From NCBI GenBank assembly GCA_016706865.1, contig JADJIS010000003.1:1302001-1366000 (forward strand): DNA of 64,000 nucleotides. The letters run 5' to 3'. The notes beneath the pieces are model-generated. The model was not told where the DNA came from. It worked only from the letters and a program-made list of their open reading frames with translations, and did no database searches. The position numbers were made by a program, and so were the translations under genes. Below are positions 36,791 to 44,753 of the stretch, in pieces; positions within the stretch are counted from its first letter, which is position 1; the number at the start of each line of letters is the position of its first letter. The stretch comes from Bacteroidota bacterium (lineage in GTDB: Bacteria; Bacteroidota; Bacteroidia; Chitinophagales; BACL12).

Positions 36791-38938
36791 TTATTGCTTA
36801 ATAAATTTTTCAGTTAGTTGCCTACCATCAATTGTCAGTTTCACGAAATAAATGCCGGATGGATAATTTGAAATATCAATCACTGTTTCAGTTGAAGAGA
36901 TATTTAGTTCCAAAATTATTTTTCCTGAAACGTCAGTAATTTGAAGTGTGGAAAAAGGAGAAAGCTGATTAGAAACTTTAATAATTATAGTTTCGCTTGC
37001 AGAATTTGGATAAATAGTAAATTGGCCTCCAATTAATTCCCCTGCCTCATAGGCAGGCAAGCCTTCCTTACAAGGTACACTCACACTAATCACATTCGAA
37101 TTCTTAAAACAACCTGTTGCAGTTTTTGTAACTCGGCATTTATAATTTCCTGCTAATGTTGCTGTGTAATTTATTGATGTTGCTCCTGCAATTAATGATG
37201 CGCCTTTATACCATTGATAACTTAATCCGCCACCTGCATTCGCAGTTAATATTACTGATCCTCCTGCGCAGAAAGTTGTTGCTCCGCCTGCCGTAATTGC
37301 TGCAGGTGGATTTTTAATTACATTAACCATAATTGGAGATGATAATGCAGTTCCACAAGGACTGGTTGTTACACAAGTATATGTTCCTTTTATATTTACT
37401 AAATATGTTGGTAATGTTGCACCGGGAATATTTACGCCGTTCTTTTTCCATTGCACTGTTGCACCGGAATAGGTTGCAGTTAATAATACATTTCCACCTT
37501 GACAGAATGTTGTTGGCCCGCCGGCGGAGATGGAAATTGTTTCGGTGATGCCGTCGTCGATGAGGCCGTTGCAGTTGTCGTCGAGGGAGTTGCAGAGTTC
37601 GGGGGTGGGAGTACATTCAGGTAAAAATTTTACCAGCCATACATCATTTATCCCATGATTGAATGTAACATCTATATCATCTGAGTTTGTATGACCACAA
37701 ATAATGAATCCATTATCTGCGGTTGTTATTATGGATGTTGCATAATCAAAATCAGTTCCTCCGTTCGAGTTTTCCCATAATAAATTTCCATCCCCATCTA
37801 TTTTTATTGTCCAAAAATCGGCATAACTTGTTGAACCATTATGGGATGAAATATCTCCATCAGCAGAATAAGAACCTCCGGTAATTAAATAATTATCTTC
37901 CATTGTTTTCACTATATCTGTGGGTGTTTCATTTGCGGTTCCACCAAATGATTTTTGCCATACAATATTGGCAAGTGAATCAATTTTAACGATCCAAAAA
38001 TCTGTAGTGGAATTAGAGCCAAAGTGACCGCTTACATCGCCATCATTTGATTCAGATGAACCTGCAATAATAAAATGACCATCATTTGTTTTGCACATAG
38101 CTAAAGCCTGATCATCATTTAAACCGCCAAGTGATTTCTGCCATATTAAATCACCGATACTGTTTAATTTTAATATCCAAACATCATCTTCCCCATGATT
38201 TCCTGTAACATCAAAATCAGTGGAATTGGCATATCCTGCAACGAGATAACCACCATCATCCGTAACTTGCATAGCATATGCATATTCATCCTCTAAACCG
38301 CCATAAATTTTTTGCCAAAGAATATTTCCTATGGAATCTGTTTTTACAATCCAGATGTCATCTGAAAAAATACTGTGCCCCCCTATTACATCGCCTGTAT
38401 TTACCGATTTAGTTTTTCCGGCAAAAATATATCCACCATCGAGCGTAAAAATTACTTCTCCAATTGCTTCACCACCATTACCACCAAGACTTTTTTGCCA
38501 AATCAGAATTCCTGCATTATTAAGTTTAGCAAGCCAAATATCCGGCGAAGTGGAGACGCCATGATGCCCTGTTACATCACCATCATTGGAAGATGAAGTA
38601 CCTGCAACCAAATATCCTCCATCTGGAGTGAGATAAATTTCATAACCATAATCACCGTTTATTCCTCCGAGTGTATTTTGCCATAAAACATTTCCGGCAG
38701 CATTTGTTTTAAAGACCCAAATATCATACTCAGTGCCATGCAAGCCCGATACATGTCCATTATTAGATGTTGTACCGCCCACTACAACATAGCCGCCATC
38801 CGGAGTTTGTTTAATTCCAACTCCTGAATCGAATGCGGTACCCCCATAAGATTTTTGCCACTGAATAACAGGTGTTTGAGAAAACAAAAACGATAGATAA
38901 AAAAAACAAAATGAAATGATTAATAATAAAGGTTTCAT
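36791..38938 (-). CDS. Secreted T9SS protein with one seven-bladed propeller (NGDVSGHHG subtype) and two Ig-like domains
   Basis: 715 aa. Signal peptide about 1-20 (ending SFLFS), then QTPVIQWQKSYGG. Seven blades (about 24-443) of the N-x-G-D-V-x-G-x-H-G type, CNSLDDNCNG, Ig1 and Ig2 (about 460-625), and a sorting domain of the ITDVSGKIILEL type ending TEKFIKQ, close to that of the downstream neighbour at 34621. At the junction of Ig2 and sorting domain the usual KEGEL reads KEGLPAYEAGEL because of a 21-bp in-frame insertion containing CCTGCCT-CAT-AGGCAGG (37041-37057). Confidence 0.9.
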   Translation of the reverse strand: MKPLLLIISFCFFYLSFLFSQTPVIQWQKSYGGTAFDSGVGIKQTPDGGYVVVGGTTSNNGHVSGLHGTEYDIWVFKTNAAGNVLWQNTLGGINGDYGYEIYLTPDGGYLVAGTSSSNDGDVTGHHGVSTSPDIWLAKLNNAGILIWQKSLGGNGGEAIGEVIFTLDGGYIFAGKTKSVNTGDVIGGHSIFSDDIWIVKTDSIGNILWQKIYGGLEDEYAYAMQVTDDGGYLVAGYANSTDFDVTGNHGEDDVWILKLNSIGDLIWQKSLGGLNDDQALAMCKTNDGHFIIAGSSESNDGDVSGHFGSNSTTDFWIVKIDSLANIVWQKSFGGTANETPTDIVKTMEDNYLITGGSYSADGDISSHNGSTSYADFWTIKIDGDGNLLWENSNGGTDFDYATSIITTADNGFIICGHTNSDDIDVTFNHGINDVWLVKFLPECTPTPELCNSLDDNCNGLIDDGITETISISAGGPTTFCQGGNVLLTATYSGATVQWKKNGVNIPGATLPTYLVNIKGTYTCVTTSPCGTALSSPIMVNVIKNPPAAITAGGATTFCAGGSVILTANAGGGLSYQWYKGASLIAGATSINYTATLAGNYKCRVTKTATGCFKNSNVISVSVPCKEGLPAYEAGELIGGQFTIYPNSASETIIIKVSNQLSPFSTLQITDVSGKIILELNISSTETVIDISNYPSGIYFVKLTIDGRQLTEKFIKQ

Positions 38939-38952
38939 AAAGGAATTTTAAA

Positions 38953-41088
38953 TTATTTTATTACAATTATTTTTGAAAGCCGTAAGTCGGAGTTCAATTT
39001 TACTAAATACATACCTGGAATAATCTTATCCAATTCAATAGTTTCATTTATTATTCCATTATTAGAAATAACATCCTTGAAAAATATCAATTGTCCAAGA
39101 TTATTAAAAATCTCTATTGTTGACACCTGAGACACAAAATCTTGTGTCTTTACATTTGCCTCGATCGTAAACGTTCCATCATTCGGATTCGGGTAAATTG
39201 AGAATGCATCTTCTTCATTGTATATCTCCCCTTCCTTACAAGGCACACTCACATTAATCACATTCGAATTTTTAAAACAACCCGTTGCAGTTTTTGTTAC
39301 TCTGCATTTGTAATTTCCGGCAATTGTTGCAGTATAATTTATTGATGTTGCACCTGCAATTAAAGATTCGCCCTTATACCATTGATAACTTAATCCACCA
39401 CCTGCGTTTGCAGTTAATACTACGGAACCTCCTGCGCAGAAAGTTGTTGCTCCGCCGGCTGTTATACTTGCAGGAGGATTTTTTTGCACATTTACAAAAA
39501 TACCGGTGGATAATTCTGTATCGCAAGGACTCGTTGTTTCACAAGTATATGTTCCCTTTGAATTAACTAAATATGTTGGTGATGTTGCACCTGGAATGTT
39601 TGTTCCGTTCTTTTTCCATTGCACAGTTGCACCAGAATAGGTTGCGGTTAATAAGACATTTCCACCTTGGCAGAATGTAATTGGTCCGCCAGCGGAGATG
39701 GAAATTGTTTCTGTGATGGCATCGTCGATGAGGCCGTTGCAATTGTCGTCGAGGGAGTTGCAGAGTTCGGGGGTTGGGGTGCAAGCCTCACCAAAACGGA
39801 CTATCCAAAAATCTTCACCACCATGATTAAATAAAACATCTTCATCATTTGATAATGTGTGATTTGCAATTAACCAATCTCCTTCAGGCAATTCTAAAAT
39901 TGAACCTCCTGTTTCATCTGCTGAACCACCATAAGTAGTTTCCCACTCAATGATTCCACTGCTATTTAATTTCAGTAACCAACAATCATCACCCCCTTTA
40001 TTTATGCTAACATCGCCGTCAATTGAAGTTGCTGAACCAGTTAAAATATATCCACCGTCCAGAGTTTGTTTAATTCGTTTGCCATATTCATCCTTAGTTC
40101 CTCCATATGACTGCTGCCATTCCAAATTTCCTGTATGATCAACTTTAATAACCCATGCATCTATTTTTGCCGATGCACCATGATGGCCAGATACGTCACC
40201 ATTATTTGATTCAGAATATCCTGTTAGAATATATCCACTATCTGCAGTACCATCTACTGAAAAACAATAATCATATTTTGTACCTCCATAACAATTTTGC
40301 CAGATCAATATTCCATCAAAACTTAATTTGAATATCCAAAAATCATATAATCCATTATTTCCACTTACATCTCCATCATTAGAAAATGCTGGTCCGGCAA
40401 TTACATATCCATCTGTATCTACATATGCTGATAATCCCAACTCAGCACTTGAACCACCAAAACATTTTTCCCATTCCATGTTCCCTTCTGTATCTAATTT
40501 AACAATCCAGCAATCAGAACTACCACCTAATCCATGCAAACCGCTAACATCACCATCGTAGGATCTGCTATCTCCAACCAGTAAACAACCACCATCTGAT
40601 GTGATTTGAATATTGCGCGCAGCGTCGTTGCTCGAACCACCATAAACCTTAGACCATAAAATATCACCGATCGAATTGATTTTAAAAATCCAATAATCAC
40701 CTTCTCCATAATTAACCGGAACATCTCCATCAATAGAACTTGATTGTGCAAATACATAAAAATTTCCCTCCGCATTTTGCCTTATGCCGGCTGGCCAATC
40801 CGATAGTGTTCCCCCGTAGGATTTCTGCCATTCAATATTGAATGCAGAATCTAACTTGATTACCCAAACATCTGAATATAAACTCGAACCATGGTGTCCG
40901 CTTACATCACCATCATTTGAAAAAGATGCACTCGAACTTATGTAACCACCATCAATCGTTTTCTGCAAGTTTCCAAAATCATCCATTGATCCACCCAGAG
41001 ATTTCTGCCACTCAATTTCCGGAGCCTGAGAAAAAGTGTTGTTTAGGTAAAATAGAATATTTAGGAGTAGAAATAAATTTCTTTTCAT
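38953..41088 (-). CDS. Secreted T9SS protein with one seven-bladed propeller (NGDVSGHHG subtype) and two Ig-like domains
   Basis: 711 aa. Signal peptide about 1-20 (ending NNTFS), then QAPEIEWQKSLGG. Seven blades (about 24-436) with S-N-D-G-D-V-S-G-H-H-G loops, CNSLDDNCNGLIDDA, two Ig-like domains (Ig1 of the CDTELSTGIFV variant) and a sorting domain (about 625-711) of the TIEIFNNLGQLIF type ending IIVIK. The loop insert KTQDFVSQ comes from an AGACACAA/TTGTGTCT hairpin (39130-39149), a coherent double change of the AGACGCAA arms found in the two genes upstream. Confidence 0.9.
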   Translation of the reverse strand: MKRNLFLLLNILFYLNNTFSQAPEIEWQKSLGGSMDDFGNLQKTIDGGYISSSASFSNDGDVSGHHGSSLYSDVWVIKLDSAFNIEWQKSYGGTLSDWPAGIRQNAEGNFYVFAQSSSIDGDVPVNYGEGDYWIFKINSIGDILWSKVYGGSSNDAARNIQITSDGGCLLVGDSRSYDGDVSGLHGLGGSSDCWIVKLDTEGNMEWEKCFGGSSAELGLSAYVDTDGYVIAGPAFSNDGDVSGNNGLYDFWIFKLSFDGILIWQNCYGGTKYDYCFSVDGTADSGYILTGYSESNNGDVSGHHGASAKIDAWVIKVDHTGNLEWQQSYGGTKDEYGKRIKQTLDGGYILTGSATSIDGDVSINKGGDDCWLLKLNSSGIIEWETTYGGSADETGGSILELPEGDWLIANHTLSNDEDVLFNHGGEDFWIVRFGEACTPTPELCNSLDDNCNGLIDDAITETISISAGGPITFCQGGNVLLTATYSGATVQWKKNGTNIPGATSPTYLVNSKGTYTCETTSPCDTELSTGIFVNVQKNPPASITAGGATTFCAGGSVVLTANAGGGLSYQWYKGESLIAGATSINYTATIAGNYKCRVTKTATGCFKNSNVINVSVPCKEGEIYNEEDAFSIYPNPNDGTFTIEANVKTQDFVSQVSTIEIFNNLGQLIFFKDVISNNGIINETIELDKIIPGMYLVKLNSDLRLSKIIVIK

Positions 41089-41102
41089 AGGGTTGAATTT
41101 AA

Positions 41103-44100
41103 TTATTCAATTATAATATTTTTTACATTGTGAATATTGTTATTCCATAATTTAACTAAATAGATTCCAGGGATAATATTTTTTATTTCTATATTTTCAT
41201 TTATTAATCCATCATTTGAATTAATCTCTTTTGAATAAATTAATTGTCCAAGGTTATTATAAATCTCAATTGTTGATTCCGAAGACGCAAAATCTTGCGT
41301 CTTTACATTCGCTTCGATTGTGAATGTCCCATCATTTGGATTTGGAAATATTGTAAATGCATTTTCATCATTCACCAACTCACCTTCCTTACAAGGCACA
41401 CTCACAATGATCACATTCGAATTCTTAAAACACCCTGTTGCAGTTTTTGTAACTCTGCATTTATAATTTCCTGCTAAGGTTGCAGTGTAATTTATGGATG
41501 TTGCACCTGCAATTATTGAAGCACCTTTATACCATTGATAGCTTAATCCGCCACCTGCATTTGCAGTTAATATAACCGAACCTCCTGCGCAGAAAGTTGT
41601 TGCTCCGCCTGCGGTAATTGATGCAGGAGGATTTTTTATTACATTAACCATAATTGGAGATGATAATGTAGTTCCACAAGGACTGGTTGTTACACAAGTA
41701 TATGTTCCTTTTATATTTACTAAATATGTTGGAGATGTTGCACCGGGAATGTTTGTACCGTTCTTTTTCCATTGCACCGTTGCACCGGAATAAGTTGCAG
41801 TTAATAATACATTTCCACCTTGACAAAATGTGATTGGTCCGCCGGCGGAGATGGAAATTGTTTCGGTGATGCCGTCGTCAATGAGGCCGTTGCAGTTGTC
41901 GTCGAGGGAGTTGCAGAGTTCGGGGGATGGTGAACATATTGGAGAAAGTTTTATAATCCAATAATCCATGCCTCCTTCACTCATTTCGGTTTTTGTACCG
42001 GAAATGTCTGAATTAGATGCACCACCCAAAATAAATCCTCCATCAGAGGTTTGAACAATAGAAAGCAATAAATCGCTTTGTGACCCTCCTTGAGATTTAT
42101 CCCAAAGAAATTCTCCATCCTGATCTAACATAAAATACCAAAAATCGTCACCGCCAAAACAATTTTCAGATTTATAACCAGAAATATCAGAGCTAGTATA
42201 TGATCCGATTAAAAAAGTATTTTCAGTTGTTTGTAAAATTGAGGTAGGGCTTTCATAATCATTTCCTCCAATGGTTCTATCCCATTCTATTTCCCCAATG
42301 TTGTTCAACTTTACAATCCAATTATCGGCAAAGCCAATATTAGGCTCCGATTTATCCCCTGAAATTCCTGAGTAAGACAGGCCTACCCCAATAAATCCAC
42401 CATCAAATGTTTGAATCATACTGGTGATTCCTTCTGTTCCACTTCCCCCGATTACATTCTGCCACACTATATTTCCAAATGCATCTAATTTCAAAATCCA
42501 CCAATCATCGGAACCATTATTTGCTTCTGTTTTGTCACCAGTAATTCCAGAGTGTGAATCTCCCCCAATAATAAATCCTCCGTCATCTGTTTGTTCAATA
42601 CTTTTTAATTCATCTACACTACTTCCTCCAATTGTATTTTGCCAATCTATATTCCCAGATTCATCTAATTTAATTATCCACATGTCAAGGGATCCTATTG
42701 ATGGTTCAATTTTATCACCAGACATTCCCGAATCTGATGTACCACCCAAAATATACCCCCCATCAGTAGTTTGTTTCACTGGGCAATATAATAAATCAAA
42801 ATTATTGCCCCCAATTGTATTCTGCCATTCAATGTTACCAATTGCATCTATTTTTATTATCCAAAAGTCTGAATATCCAATGGAGTCTTCTGTTTTATCC
42901 CCAGATATTCTTGAATAAGAATGACCACTTAAAATAAACCCTCCATCTGAGGTCTGCTGAGTATAACCGTGAAAGTCAGAGTTATTACCTCCATACACCT
43001 TTTGCCAATCAATATTTCCATCAACATCTAATTTTAAAATCCAATAATCGTCTGACCCATTATTAATTACTGTTTTATCACCAGAAATATCGGAAGTTGA
43101 AAAGCCACCGATAATATAACCACCTTCTTCACTTTCCTGTATTGTGCTTAACCTTTCATATTCACTCCCACCAATTGTGGTCTGCCATTCTATAACCGGT
43201 GCAAGATTATCCAGAATACCATCGCAATTTTCATCTATTCCATTTAGATATTCTGCAGCACCTGGGTGGGTAGAAAACTGACTATCGTCACAATCAGTTG
43301 TGTCCGTTACAAAACCTATGATATTTGAACATGATAAAGTATCAATAAGAGCATTCCCGTACCCATCACCATCTCCATCCAAATAAAAATTTTGTAGACA
43401 CCCTGCATAGTAATAAATCAGAGCCGCTCCGGCAACAACACCATTATCATATAGTGTTCCACCTATAAATAAATCACTTGTTCCATCACCATTAAAATCA
43501 ACACTCCCTGCAACTGAAGATCCGACATTACCACCAAATTGATTGCCTTCCATAATATTAAATGGGGTTAGACCAACATATGGGAAGTCTGATCCTAAAA
43601 ATATGAATCCAGCACCTTCATTACTTTCGCCATTTTCATAATAGCGTGCTCCAATTATTACATCATCATACCCATCTGCATTTACATCACCTGCACCGGA
43701 TACTGAGTATCCAAACTGCGCATCTACCTGATTTATCTCTCTAGGATAACCACTTGTATAAATACCATCCGAAGTTCCAATGTAAATAGTTGCCCGCCCT
43801 TCATTTGATTCTATATTATCATGCTGATAAGCACCTATTATAATATCATCAAATCCATCATTATTAACATCACCGGCTGATGAAATTGAATATCCAAATT
43901 CTGCAAAATTTTGAAACCCTAACAGGTTTGAATTTGGAGTTGAATTCAAACCAGTAACAGATCCATGATAAACATTTACCTTACCTTTAGAATTATAATC
44001 AGGAGCACCTACAATTATATCATCAAACCCATCATTATTAATATCACCTGCATCAGATACAGAAGTTCCAAATGCTGCGTTTGTGGAATTAATTTCCAAA

Positions 44101-44738
44101 ATAATATTTGCTATGCCATTTATACCTGTTGCAGATCCATGATAAATAAATGCCGCACCTTCATTGGTGTTCCCATTATCATAATTTTGGGCTCCAACAA
44201 TTATGTCATCAAAACCATCTGCATTTATATCTCCTGCACCAGATACAGACCATCCGAAGTTAGCTGATGCCTGATTACTTTCAAGCATTATATTAGGAAT
44301 TGGATTAATTCCACTTGCTGATCCAAGGTAAATAAAGGCCGCGCCTTCATTGGTTTGACCATTATCAAAATTATAAGCACCAATAATAATATCATCAAAC
44401 CCATCACCATTTACATCTCCTGCTCCTGAAACTGCAAATCCAAAATTTGCAGATGCTTGATTACTTTCTAATGTTAATTCAGGAATTGAATCAATTCCAG
44501 TATTTGACCCATGAAAAATATATACTCTTCCCTCATTTAATTCTCCATTATCGTAACTATATGCACCTACACCAATATCGCCATAACCATCACCATTTAC
44601 ATCACCAATGCTTGAAACAGCAGATCCAAATTGGGCAGATTGATCACAAAATATGATTTCATCCGGTAAAATTACTTGGGCGCTGGATATAAATATTGGT
44701 ATTAAAAAACTTAATAATAAAAATACTTTATTTGTCAT
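41103..44738 (-). CDS. Giant secreted T9SS protein combining an FG-GAP (integrin-like) propeller with an IGG propeller
   Basis: 1211 aa. Signal peptide about 1-21. Residues about 28-446 contain seven FG-GAP repeats, each with G-D-x-N-x-D-G-x-x-D-x-x-x-G-A calcium-binding loops, as in integrin alpha chains. A MopE-like segment (about 450-510, GDGDGYGNA, DCDDSQ, NGIDENCDG) joins it to a seven-bladed IGG propeller (about 513-934). Then CNSLDDNCNG, two Ig-like domains (about 955-1125) and a sorting domain with the AGACGCAA hairpin insert (41283-41302). It is the only member with a different propeller type. A 257-bp stretch of its Ig-coding part (41587-41843) appears identical to the neighbouring gene at 44754. 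Confidence 0.92.
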   Translation of the reverse strand: MTNKVFLLLSFLIPIFISSAQVILPDEIIFCDQSAQFGSAVSSIGDVNGDGYGDIGVGAYSYDNGELNEGRVYIFHGSNTGIDSIPELTLESNQASANFGFAVSGAGDVNGDGFDDIIIGAYNFDNGQTNEGAAFIYLGSASGINPIPNIMLESNQASANFGWSVSGAGDINADGFDDIIVGAQNYDNGNTNEGAAFIYHGSATGINGIANIILEINSTNAAFGTSVSDAGDINNDGFDDIIVGAPDYNSKGKVNVYHGSVTGLNSTPNSNLLGFQNFAEFGYSISSAGDVNNDGFDDIIIGAYQHDNIESNEGRATIYIGTSDGIYTSGYPREINQVDAQFGYSVSGAGDVNADGYDDVIIGARYYENGESNEGAGFIFLGSDFPYVGLTPFNIMEGNQFGGNVGSSVAGSVDFNGDGTSDLFIGGTLYDNGVVAGAALIYYYAGCLQNFYLDGDGDGYGNALIDTLSCSNIIGFVTDTTDCDDSQFSTHPGAAEYLNGIDENCDGILDNLAPVIEWQTTIGGSEYERLSTIQESEEGGYIIGGFSTSDISGDKTVINNGSDDYWILKLDVDGNIDWQKVYGGNNSDFHGYTQQTSDGGFILSGHSYSRISGDKTEDSIGYSDFWIIKIDAIGNIEWQNTIGGNNFDLLYCPVKQTTDGGYILGGTSDSGMSGDKIEPSIGSLDMWIIKLDESGNIDWQNTIGGSSVDELKSIEQTDDGGFIIGGDSHSGITGDKTEANNGSDDWWILKLDAFGNIVWQNVIGGSGTEGITSMIQTFDGGFIGVGLSYSGISGDKSEPNIGFADNWIVKLNNIGEIEWDRTIGGNDYESPTSILQTTENTFLIGSYTSSDISGYKSENCFGGDDFWYFMLDQDGEFLWDKSQGGSQSDLLLSIVQTSDGGFILGGASNSDISGTKTEMSEGGMDYWIIKLSPICSPSPELCNSLDDNCNGLIDDGITETISISAGGPITFCQGGNVLLTATYSGATVQWKKNGTNIPGATSPTYLVNIKGTYTCVTTSPCGTTLSSPIMVNVIKNPPASITAGGATTFCAGGSVILTANAGGGLSYQWYKGASIIAGATSINYTATLAGNYKCRVTKTATGCFKNSNVIIVSVPCKEGELVNDENAFTIFPNPNDGTFTIEANVKTQDFASSESTIEIYNNLGQLIYSKEINSNDGLINENIEIKNIIPGIYLVKLWNNNIHNVKNIIIE

Positions 44739-44753
44739 GATTGATTTTATAGC

